Of a DNA stretch of 23,584 bases, positions 13,929-20,976 are shown in pieces. Within the stretch, counting starts at the first letter, position 1, and every line of letters starts with the position of its first letter. The DNA is from an uncultured Lachnospiraceae bacterium (GTDB lineage: Bacteria > Bacillota > Clostridia > Lachnospirales > Lachnospiraceae), in NCBI GenBank assembly GCA_947382415.1, contig CANCYO010000045.1:1-23584 (forward strand), read 5' to 3'. The notes below the pieces were generated by a model. The model was given only the letters and a program-made list of their open reading frames with translations. It ran no database searches and was not told the origin of the DNA. A program made the position numbers and the translations under genes.

Positions 13929-16900
13929 TCACTTTGTTACCAGATACCATACTTCTATACCCTTCTCTGCCCATGTGGCCTGAAACTCATTTAAGACTTT
14001 CAGCGTATCTTCCGTTATTATAACATCTGGCAGCACTATTTCAAGGGCTTTCTTGTCATAATCACTTGCTTCCAAAACAGTATCGCCCCACTTAAATACA
14101 CCTTTTGAATTAAATCTCTTTTCTATCCCCTGCAACGCCTCCGCATACTTGTCCAGCCTTTTTTTCAGCGTATTAGAATTCTGGTAACTTTGAGCAGCAA
14201 TATCCAGACTTTTTGTACTGATCAGCGTTCTGTTGCTCAAAGCGTCCGCCACAGGGAAATTCTTTCCCAAGTCTGTTCTCTTGAATAGCTCGGTAACAAA
14301 GTCTTCAATCTCGAATCCCCTCTTTGAAAAACCTTTCTCCCATACCTCCGAACTGATGTTTAAGACTCCCTTTAAATCCAGGCTGTTACTTGTCTTTATC
14401 AGGTAGTGCGACAGTCCCGCGTTCTCAATCGCTTCCGTGATCAGCTTCATCTGTTTGCGAGTAAGCTTGATATTATCCAGCTTTGACAACTGCTTCGCCC
14501 CGTCTACAAACTCGTCGCTTTTACTCAGAGCTTTTATGACATCCGGAAAATTTTTATTCAAAAACTCCATCAATCCCGCTATCTTAGGGATATCATCCAG
14601 ATTTTTAACTGCAAACTTTCCGATCTTTCCTGCCGTTTTTGCTGCGTCGCCCGCAACCGGTATCAGTCCTATGGCGCTCAGCCCTGCAAAGGCATAGTCC
14701 CCGTTTGCGAGGTTCCCCACCACGTCCCTTATGTCTACATACGGGATAAAACTGCTGGTTATCTGCCCCATAATGGTAGGAAGGCTGTCCGTATCCTTAA
14801 TAAAATCCCCTGCCACAAAACCGCAGATAAATTCCCAGGTATAGTCACGCCAGTCCTTATTATACAGGTAAGGATCTGTTCCCTCCAGATACTCCTGCAG
14901 ATCGAAACGTCCGTCGCCGTCAATATCTGCTGCCAGCGGGTCATACCCATGCATATACTCAAAGCCGTCCGTCAGTCCGTCATTGTCTGTATCCGGATTC
15001 TTCGGGTCGGTCCCGATGATCAGTTCCTCCTCATCAGGAAGTCCGTCGCCGTCCGTATCTGCCTCCAAAGGATTGGACAACAGCTTACCGGTCACGACAA
15101 CCCGTGTTTTATCGCTGTTGTATTGATAATTTAATTCTACAACTTCCTCCCCGTCAGGAAGCCCGTCTCCGTCACTGTCAGGATTATTCTTGTCCAGCAC
15201 AATGGTCATTCCGTTGAACATGACCATGTTTTCTTCATAATAATCCGGAAGTCCGTCACCGTCGCTGTCTGTTTCAATATCAATCTTCTTGTTGATGTCT
15301 TTATAGATATCTTCCAACTGCCCGGCATTTGACGCCAGATAAAATGAGCCTGACGTCTCCTCAGCTAAAGGCTTTAAATAGATTGTATAATAGAGAGTAT
15401 TTCTGGAACCTAAGCCAACCGTATATAACCTGACATTTCTCTCATTGGCATCTGCAATTACCGATGAATGCCTGTTCGTATCAGAAGTAACGCCATCACT
15501 CAATACAACCATCATCTTCATTATGTTGTCGTCAGTTGACGTAAATAAAGAAAATGCTCTATTGATGGCAGTATACATGCTGGTACCGCCGCCCGAGTGG
15601 AAGTAATCAGTCGTAAGGTATGATTTAACCAAATCCCTGTCATCAGTTACTGATGATGTCAATGGAGACGCTGAGGCCGTAAATTTGACCACGCCAACCT
15701 TACTGTTATCCGGCAGTTTATCGACGAGATCTCTTGCTACTGTCAGCCTCAGATTCTGATAATCGTTAGACCCCATGCTTCCCGAATCATCAATGACCAG
15801 CACAACCTCCACTCCGGTATATCCCGTGGAGCTCCACACATCCTGCCACTCAAAAGCGCTATCAAACACTTTTCTGTTCAACAGGATATACTTTGAAAAA
15901 TGAGTTACCTCCGCAGACGCCACATTGCCCTCCACACGGGTGTCCAAAGCTTCCAGCAGTTGCATCTGTTCGTTAAAATAATAGATGACTGGGTCAAATG
16001 CGGAGTCAGCAAGCAGGGCCTGATCAAACTCAAACCTGATTGTAGCCTGGTCAAAACTTCCATCTACCGAAAAATCATAGGCTCCGCCAATGTAACCGGG
16101 CATATCTGTCGGGAAAAAGAAATCATTTTCATATCTTTCAACTGCCAGCGATTCTGCCTGTTCGCCGGACAGCGCCATTTCTACAGATACTTTGACAGTG
16201 TCCGTGTCTTCCGCTTTCACTGTAAGCTCAAAAATTTCGTCATAGACCAGCGGATCTGTCCCGAGTTCCATTTCTTTTGAGTCAGATACGCCGTCAGAAT
16301 CCGTATCTGCTGATAAGGGATCGGTTCCGTATAACCGGACTTCATCCCTGTCGCTTAAACCGTCGCCGTCTGTGTCCAGCTTAAAGATACTGGTACCGAT
16401 CTGAATCTCTGACAGATTGGACAGGCCGTCCCCGTCCAGATCCTCGTCACCGTCTGCTATGCCATTGCCATCCGTATCTGCATTCAGAGGATCTAACACC
16501 AGGGAATACAGCTCAATAATATCAGACAGGCCGTCCCCGTCGGTATCCGCTTTGTTTTTGTCCGTTCCAAAATAATCCTCTATGTAATCCGGCGCACCGT
16601 CACTGTCGGTGTCCAGCTTTAACTCTGTCTCCGGCTTCTCGCCCGTGCTATGTCCATCATAAGAATACAACTTATAATCATACGGCTCATCCCCTGTCTC
16701 GCCGCCGCTTCCTTTGATGCCAAAAGAAACGCTTCCTCCGGGAATGATTGTACTGTTATAGGTCGCATTCCTCACAATATAACGGTTTCCTTCATGCTCT
16801 TCTATAACGCCGTTCCAGATCTCCGTGATCTCCCTGTCAAGATCAAACTCTAAAACCCAATCCTCCAATGCAGCATCCGTATGGTTTGTGATAACCACAG

Positions 16901-17558
16901 CGCCCGTAAATCCGCTTCCCCAATCACTCTGGGAGTGATATTCTACGGTATAATCTTCCTCTTTCACCTCCGCGATCGTCCCGATCAGTTCATAGTTTTC
17001 AGGAAAGCCCCGGAATGCGTGATCGCCGGATATGCCAAACTCAATGCTCCCGCCGACAGCGATATCCTGATTCCAGCCAACATTCCCGACCACATACTTT
17101 TTTCCGTCATTTTCACATATTTTTGCATTCCAGATATTTGTAATGGCATTATCAAATGCAAACCTGAGCTTCCAATTCTGGATTACGCTATTGCCCGTAT
17201 TTTCCAACTGAATGTTGGCATTATATCCCGTCCCCCAAAAGGATGTCAGGGTAAATATAACCCTGTAATTGTCCCCTTCAAACACCTTTTGGGTTGTTAC
17301 CTGATCCCAGCCTCCGTTTTCTGTTTCAACAGCAGATTCGTCCGCATCATTTCCCGCTGTGGTTCCGTCTGCTGCCGCAGCATTCCCGGTCTGCACATCT
17401 GTGTCTGTTGCAGTCTCATTTGTGCCCAGGTACACGCTGCCGGTTTCTGCCTTTTCCTGGGCGTAAACCACAGGCACATCCACCGCACCGATTCCCAATG
17501 CTGTAACAAGCAAAAATGCCAGTGCTCTTTTCCACATCTTATTCATGATCCTGTTCAT
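13929..17558 (-). CDS. Large secreted polymorphic toxin: CBM2x2-TSP3-VWA-TSP3-nuclease
   Basis: 1209-residue exported protein. Residues 1-34 form a Sec signal peptide (basic MNRIMNKMWKR, hydrophobic core, cleavage near VVYAQ). A low-complexity Thr/Ala/Asp linker precedes two CBM2-like beta domains (about 96-190 and 202-285; each with W..G(F/Y).A/G..., IWN and a (P)GGS..FGI ending). TSP3/calcium-binding repeats of the DTDGDGLSD type occupy about 315-440. A VWA domain (about 583-760) has MIDAS DDSGSMGS and VVLSDG. More TSP3 repeats span about 763-896. A hydrophobic pretoxin segment contains GLIPVAGDAAK (about 965). The C-terminal region (about 1075-1209) has RGFEIEDFV, LISTKSLDIAAQSYQ and a final ALEIVLP...GIEVWYLVTK, matching the CdiA-type restriction-endonuclease-fold toxin pattern. 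No LPXTG. Start at 17558 (GGAG 8 bases upstream) is supported by a promoter overlapping the longer frame. Confidence 0.85.
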   Translation of the reverse strand: MNRIMNKMWKRALAFLLVTALGIGAVDVPVVYAQEKAETGSVYLGTNETATDTDVQTGNAAAADGTTAGNDADESAVETENGGWDQVTTQKVFEGDNYRVIFTLTSFWGTGYNANIQLENTGNSVIQNWKLRFAFDNAITNIWNAKICENDGKKYVVGNVGWNQDIAVGGSIEFGISGDHAFRGFPENYELIGTIAEVKEEDYTVEYHSQSDWGSGFTGAVVITNHTDAALEDWVLEFDLDREITEIWNGVIEEHEGNRYIVRNATYNSTIIPGGSVSFGIKGSGGETGDEPYDYKLYSYDGHSTGEKPETELKLDTDSDGAPDYIEDYFGTDKNKADTDGDGLSDIIELYSLVLDPLNADTDGNGIADGDEDLDGDGLSNLSEIQIGTSIFKLDTDGDGLSDRDEVRLYGTDPLSADTDSDGVSDSKEMELGTDPLVYDEIFELTVKAEDTDTVKVSVEMALSGEQAESLAVERYENDFFFPTDMPGYIGGAYDFSVDGSFDQATIRFEFDQALLADSAFDPVIYYFNEQMQLLEALDTRVEGNVASAEVTHFSKYILLNRKVFDSAFEWQDVWSSTGYTGVEVVLVIDDSGSMGSNDYQNLRLTVARDLVDKLPDNSKVGVVKFTASASPLTSSVTDDRDLVKSYLTTDYFHSGGGTSMYTAINRAFSLFTSTDDNIMKMMVVLSDGVTSDTNRHSSVIADANERNVRLYTVGLGSRNTLYYTIYLKPLAEETSGSFYLASNAGQLEDIYKDINKKIDIETDSDGDGLPDYYEENMVMFNGMTIVLDKNNPDSDGDGLPDGEEVVELNYQYNSDKTRVVVTGKLLSNPLEADTDGDGLPDEEELIIGTDPKNPDTDNDGLTDGFEYMHGYDPLAADIDGDGRFDLQEYLEGTDPYLYNKDWRDYTWEFICGFVAGDFIKDTDSLPTIMGQITSSFIPYVDIRDVVGNLANGDYAFAGLSAIGLIPVAGDAAKTAGKIGKFAVKNLDDIPKIAGLMEFLNKNFPDVIKALSKSDEFVDGAKQLSKLDNIKLTRKQMKLITEAIENAGLSHYLIKTSNSLDLKGVLNISSEVWEKGFSKRGFEIEDFVTELFKRTDLGKNFPVADALSNRTLISTKSLDIAAQSYQNSNTLKKRLDKYAEALQGIEKRFNSKGVFKWGDTVLEASDYDKKALEIVLPDVIITEDTLKVLNEFQATWAEKGIEVWYLVTK

Positions 17559-17607
17559 GTTTCTTTCTCCAATATTTGTTATCACTTTGTGCGCAAAAAC
17601 ATTTCTC

Positions 17608-17636
17608 ATCATAACAATACTGTCGTTTTCTGTCAA
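17608..17636 (-). promoter_or_regulatory. Strong SigA promoter of the toxin-immunity operon
   Basis: Minus strand TTGACA (17636-17631), 17-bp spacer, TATGAT (17613-17608): full consensus -35 and a near-consensus -10. It predicts a leader of about 40 nt before the ATG at 17558. Confidence 0.85.
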
Positions 17637-17848
17637 TATTTTTTTATTCTAATAAATTATTCTGTACTATTTTATATTTTACGGCACGGTGAAGTATATC
17701 TGTCTGACCGCGGCCATTGCAACTGGCATGGTAAAAAAGTTCTATTCTGGCCCTTTTTATCGAGCCACTTTTTCTATACACTGCATGTTAAGGAAAAAAA
17801 TGTATATGAATATGTATAACATTTAAAGAGGAGAAAGGAAGATTCATT
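17637..17848 (+). other. Leader region of the ECF S-component gene
   Basis: About 210 bp between the divergent toxin promoter and the transporter start. The left part is very AT-rich. The middle (about 17690-17765) has short complementary arms: CGGT/ACCG, GCCA/TGGC, and TGGC/GCCA followed by CTTTTTCT. Near the gene there is a direct repeat ATGTATA-N5-ATGTATA (17800-17818) and then GAGGAGAAAGGAAG as ribosome site. No TPP, FMN, THF, cobalamin or preQ1 riboswitch consensus was recognised, and no convincing forward promoter. Confidence 0.3.
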
Positions 17849-18682
17849 ATGAAAAAGACATCTGAAAAAGATTCCGGTCAGACCACCGGAAGAAAAAAAA
17901 GCTATGTACTGCTGATCGCAGGGCTTGCGCTGCTCATCATCTCCATCGCCTGTACGATCTTTACCTACAGCGGTTATCAGGCAGGCACGGAACAACCCTA
18001 CGCCTACAGCCTGACTCTGTTGTTTGTGTCGGTCATGCTGACGCTGCGCGGCCTCTACAGCGCCTTTATCGGCATGGAACCGTCCCAGAAGGCGGATGTC
18101 AAGCGCCTCGCCCAGGCCGGATTGTTGGCGGCGCTCTGCTATATCGGCTTCTCAGTCTTTAAGATCGATCTCACCGTAGGCACGGAGAAAACCGCATTTC
18201 ATTTCGGCAATGTGTTCTGTGTCATGGCAGCCCTGCTTCTGGGCGGTTACTGGGGAGGACTGGCAGGCGCCATCGGTATGACCGTGGGCGATCTGACCAC
18301 TACTTATGTCACCAGCGCTCCCAAGACCTTTCTGCTGAAGCTGTGTATCGGTCTCATCGTAGGACTGGTTGCGCACAAAGTGTTTAAACTCAGCCGTGCG
18401 CACTCCGCCAAATATGTCACCGGCGTGACCATCCTTGCCAGCGCCTGCGGCATGGGGTTCAACATTGTGGCAGACCCTCTGGTAGGATATTTTTATAAGA
18501 CCTATCTGCTGGGCGTACCTCAGGAAATAACCAAGGTACTGGCCAAGATGAGCGCCATCACCACCTTTGTAAACGCCATTGTGGCGGTGGTGGCCGCATC
18601 CGCCTTTTATCTGGCGCTGCGCCCGGCCCTGAAAAAATCCGGTCTGTTCGTACAACTGGATGAAGACAAACCTACCATGTAA
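17849..18682 (+). CDS. ECF-type transporter substrate-binding (S) component
   Basis: 277-residue integral membrane protein of the energy-coupling-factor S-component family, which captures a vitamin or other micronutrient and works with shared EcfA/EcfT subunits, none encoded here. The N-terminal extension carries two extra TM helices (about 20-42 and 53-70). The S domain (about 85-265) contains the family-typical FHFGNVFCVMAALLLGGYWG and GGLAGAIGMTVGDL. The tail is charged (LDEDKPTM). The ribosome site GAGGAGAAAGGAAG lies just upstream of the ATG. The gene is divergent from the toxin and convergent with the DUF4097 gene, sharing a large hairpin terminator. Substrate cannot be assigned from sequence. 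Confidence 0.85.
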   Translation: MKKTSEKDSGQTTGRKKSYVLLIAGLALLIISIACTIFTYSGYQAGTEQPYAYSLTLLFVSVMLTLRGLYSAFIGMEPSQKADVKRLAQAGLLAALCYIGFSVFKIDLTVGTEKTAFHFGNVFCVMAALLLGGYWGGLAGAIGMTVGDLTTTYVTSAPKTFLLKLCIGLIVGLVAHKVFKLSRAHSAKYVTGVTILASACGMGFNIVADPLVGYFYKTYLLGVPQEITKVLAKMSAITTFVNAIVAVVAASAFYLALRPALKKSGLFVQLDEDKPTM

Positions 18683-18687
18683 AAAGA

Positions 18688-18752
18688 ATACAGGCGCAGG
18701 AAACGCCGGCGGCGAGACAAAAGTCCCACTGCCGGCGTTTCTGTGCCTGTAT
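18688..18752. terminator. Bidirectional hairpin terminator
   Basis: ATACAGGC...GAAACGCCGGC (18688-18710) pairs with GCCGGCGTTTC...GCCTGTAT (18731-18752): about 22 bp with a small bulge and a 20-nt loop. The minus strand then has TTCTTTTT, a good U-run for the DUF4097 operon. The plus-strand side (CTTATTC) is weaker but may serve the ECF gene. Confidence 0.82.
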
Positions 18753-18769
18753 CTTATTCGCATCTTATT

Positions 18770-19663
18770 CTATTCTCTGAAGGATATGGTAATATTACCC
18801 ATGGCGCACTCCGCACTGATATCCCTGGCGGCATTGTTGTCAATATCCTTTTCCGTAGCCAGGCCGCTATAGGTCTTTCCGTCTATTTCCACATTGCCCA
18901 TGGCAACATCCACCTCATAGTTAAAGCTGTCTTCCGCTCCATCGAGCTTAAGGTCTATATTTCCCATAGCACAGGTCACGTCCGCTTTCTCACGAATGTC
19001 ACCGGCAGCCTCGAGAGAACCTGCTCCCACTTCCGCCGTCAGCTTACCGACAGCCAGCTCCTTCAGGATGATCTCTCCCGCTCCCAATTCTATCTCCATC
19101 TCAGACGCACACACTGCACTCTTCCAGTTGATCTGGCCGGCTCCCAGAGCCAACTCCACCTCCTCGAAAGTAAAGTTCTCAGGCACATAAAGCTTGATCC
19201 GGCACTTGATTCCATCCCGAAAGGTAGTCTTTCGTATGCTTCTTATATGAAAGGTACCATCTTTCACATAACCCTGATAACTCCCTGCATTCTGTACTTT
19301 TATGTGAAAATCGCCGTCCTCGGAATCCTGTACCTCAAGCCCGCAGGCGCCCACTTCAATCTCCAGATCCTGTATTTCGGAAGCTGTAAAAGTCTGCTCT
19401 ATATCACCTTCATAGATTGGGTTCTCACTGTCAAAATTCACATGCTCCTCCATTTCAAAACGCTGTCCGCTGTCCAAATGCTCCAGTCCGGCCATGACCT
19501 GATTTTCAATAGATTCCGGAATATTATCGTCCCAGTATACAGATTTTTTAAAATCCGCCCATGTGATGGGCCCCTGAATCGAACCTGCCACCAGAGCCAT
19601 TCCCAGTCCCACCACGATCAGAATCAGCGCCAGGATTCCACAGGTCTTCATAAATGCTTTCAT
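18770..19663 (-). CDS. DUF4097 (putative adhesin-like) beta-helix envelope protein
   Basis: 297-residue protein with one N-terminal TM helix (about 8-29) and an outward-facing repetitive beta domain. The C-terminal half has DUF4097-type repeats: LALGAGQINWKS, IELGAGEIILKE, AEVGAGSLEAAG, TCAMGNIDLKL, VAMGNVEIDG and ECAMGNITISF. Each is one short strand turn built on G-A-G or A-M-G-N. The start overlaps the HAAS gene stop (ATGA), with GGAGG 8 bases upstream inside that gene. Last gene of a padR-HAAS-DUF4097 operon and followed by a strong hairpin terminator. Proteins of this kind accompany HAAS/PadR stress-response modules in Firmicutes; the molecular role is not established. Confidence 0.88.
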   Translation of the reverse strand: MKAFMKTCGILALILIVVGLGMALVAGSIQGPITWADFKKSVYWDDNIPESIENQVMAGLEHLDSGQRFEMEEHVNFDSENPIYEGDIEQTFTASEIQDLEIEVGACGLEVQDSEDGDFHIKVQNAGSYQGYVKDGTFHIRSIRKTTFRDGIKCRIKLYVPENFTFEEVELALGAGQINWKSAVCASEMEIELGAGEIILKELAVGKLTAEVGAGSLEAAGDIREKADVTCAMGNIDLKLDGAEDSFNYEVDVAMGNVEIDGKTYSGLATEKDIDNNAARDISAECAMGNITISFRE

Positions 19664-20370
19664 GCTGTTGCCTCCTTTTTAATTTTTCGTGTCAGATAAG
19701 CACAGAGCTGTCCGCAGCCTCTGAAAATAGCCGGTGTGGCGATAGCCGCCATGGCCACTGTGAGCATCAGGAACAAAATGCCCAGACCGCCGCAGAACAG
19801 GCCGCCTCCGATCAAAGCTATACTGGCAATTGGCGTTTCCAGCATACACATAACGCCCGCAACCAGCAGAGCCACCAAAACCACAAACAGAACTATCGCC
19901 GTAACTCCAAACCCCAGAATCAAAGCAAACCATCCGACGATCAGACCAAAAACCGTACCGATCACGGCGGATGCCAGACTTATGGCGACAGGAAACAGAA
20001 GAATCCCGCCTATTATGCAAAGCACCATAAGCCAAGTGGGCATGTCATCCGATTCCGGTTTCCGTGTACCGGACCAGCTTTCATTCTCTCCTCCGTCCTG
20101 TCCTTTCTCCCCATCCTGATATTTTACAATGGGATGTCTGACGCTGCCGCCTTTCAGATCTTCTTCCCGATATCCGTTTTCGCTGATATCCCGTTTGATA
20201 TTTTCCGCCACCCTGAAAGGATTTACCAGCGCCTCCAGCACGGCTTTCTCGTTCTCAGGGCCCGCATCGTCAAAATAATCGTTATAGTATTGCAGAGCTG
20301 CCTCCCGCTCCGCCTGGGGGATGTTTTGCAGCAGACTTTCAAGCTGCCTCATAAATTCCGCTCTATTCAT
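19660..20370 (-). CDS. HAAS/DUF1700 signalling-domain membrane protein
   Basis: 236-residue protein. The N-terminal HAAS domain (about 1-65) shows MNRAEFMRQLESLLQNIP, then REAALQYYNDYFDDAG and the VLEALVNPFRVAENIK helix. A polar linker (about 66-108) follows. The C-terminal part has several TM helices (about 110-220), rich in Gly/Ala/Val. The ATG at 20370 overlaps the padR stop by eight bases, and its own stop overlaps the DUF4097 start by four, so all three genes are translationally coupled. In this family the HAAS domain is usually co-encoded with a PadR-like repressor and is thought to link envelope state to gene expression. Here that reading is inference from context. Confidence 0.9.
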   Translation of the reverse strand: MNRAEFMRQLESLLQNIPQAEREAALQYYNDYFDDAGPENEKAVLEALVNPFRVAENIKRDISENGYREEDLKGGSVRHPIVKYQDGEKGQDGGENESWSGTRKPESDDMPTWLMVLCIIGGILLFPVAISLASAVIGTVFGLIVGWFALILGFGVTAIVLFVVLVALLVAGVMCMLETPIASIALIGGGLFCGGLGILFLMLTVAMAAIATPAIFRGCGQLCAYLTRKIKKEATA

Positions 20371-20743
20371 ATTCTCCTGTTCCTTTCCCGTTTAATTTCT
20401 CATCAAATTTTTCTTCAAATTTTCCGTCAAATCTTCCTTCAAAGAGCCCTGTCACTTTCTCCGAATACTGCCGCCATTCGCTTTCATACAATTGAAGCTG
20501 TGCCCATCCCCGGCTGGTTACCTTGTAATATCGCCTGTTTCGACCCGCACATTCCATGTCATACACTTCCAGACATTCTTCCTTCAACAGTCTGCGCAGC
20601 ACCGGATACAGAGTGGATTCAGACAGGTCGATGACACGCCGGACATCCTGCGTGATCTTGTATCCATAGGTTCCCTCAGGTTCCTTGGACACCACGGCCA
20701 GCACAATTGCATCCAAAAGGGCCGCACCCGTATTAAATACCAT
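20363..20743 (-). CDS. PadR-family transcriptional regulator
   Basis: 126-residue winged-helix repressor. The PadR domain (about 8-90) shows LDAIVLAVVSKEPEGTYGYK, the recognition helix SESTLYPVLRRLLKEECLEV, and the wing (NRRYYKVTSRGWAQLQ). A short C-terminal helix is followed by an unusual tail of 4-residue units (FEGR FDGK FEEK FDEK LNGK) encoded by 12-bp tandem repeats. ATG at 20743 is chosen over GTG at 20746 because AGGGG is then 7 bases away. First gene of the padR-HAAS-DUF4097 operon. It probably represses its own promoter through the AT-rich repeats at 20766-20809; the effector is unknown. Confidence 0.92.
   Translation of the reverse strand: MVFNTGAALLDAIVLAVVSKEPEGTYGYKITQDVRRVIDLSESTLYPVLRRLLKEECLEVYDMECAGRNRRYYKVTSRGWAQLQLYESEWRQYSEKVTGLFEGRFDGKFEEKFDEKLNGKGTGEYE
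20396..20443 (-). repeat. Four 12-bp tandem units in the padR 3' end
   Basis: Plus-strand units TTTCTCATCAAA, TTTTTCTTCAAA, TTTTCCGTCAAA and TCTTCCTTCAAA. They encode the FDEK/FEEK/FDGK/FEGR tail of the PadR protein. Confidence 0.8.
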
Positions 20744-20765
20744 CACTTCACCCCTTTTTATATCC

Positions 20766-20809
20766 TATAATATTATACAGCATATAATATTGTATCTATC
20801 TATAATATA
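20766..20809. promoter_or_regulatory. AT-rich repeats, candidate PadR operator
   Basis: TATAATATT at 20766-20774 and 20783-20791 and TATAATATA at 20801-20809, spaced 17-18 bp. The first is part of the 12-bp palindrome TATAAT-ATTATA (20766-20777). They cover the -10 and the untranslated leader of the padR promoter. Confidence 0.5.
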
Positions 20810-20832
20810 TGATGTGAAGTATGTTTTGTCAA
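20804..20832 (-). promoter_or_regulatory. SigA promoter of the padR operon
   Basis: Minus strand TTGACA (20832-20827), 17-bp spacer, TATATT (20809-20804). The predicted transcript starts near 20797, about 50 nt before the padR start. Confidence 0.8.
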
Positions 20833-20905
20833 GCTGCTTTGATAAAATTTTTGATCGTGGTTCTTTGAGACACAATTCTCTGATAACAGTTTTTGCGAAA
20901 GGAAC

Positions 20906-20941
20906 CGGCGGGACAAGCTCTCAGATCCACCCGTCCCGCCG
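20906..20941. terminator. GC-rich inverted repeat after the amylase gene, possible terminator
   Basis: CGGCGGGAC (20906-20914) pairs perfectly with GTCCCGCCG (20933-20941) over an 18-nt loop. It lies 36 bp past the GH13 stop. The minus-strand continuation (GTTCCTTTCG) is only weakly U-rich, so termination is likely but not certain. Confidence 0.5.
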
Positions 20942-20976
20942 TATGAAGCATTTTTATGCGTTTTGTATAAGTTTTC

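Noticed and set aside
14880..16620. Repetitive DNA (recurring CCGTC(C/G)CCGTC(C/T)GTATC) as an independent repeat array or CRISPR
   Set aside because: Irregular spacing, explained by the codons of TSP3 DTDGDGL repeats in the toxin protein.
16881..17819. 312-codon open frame on the plus strand, Cys/His-rich
   Set aside because: Antisense to the signal-peptide and CBM2 part of the toxin gene, and it crosses the toxin promoter; no ribosome site.
18743..19699. 318-codon open frame on the plus strand
   Set aside because: Antisense to the DUF4097 gene, which has clear family repeats, coupling and a ribosome site.
19654..20634. 326-codon open frame on the plus strand
   Set aside because: Antisense to the HAAS and padR genes; Gln/His/Arg-rich with no family pattern.
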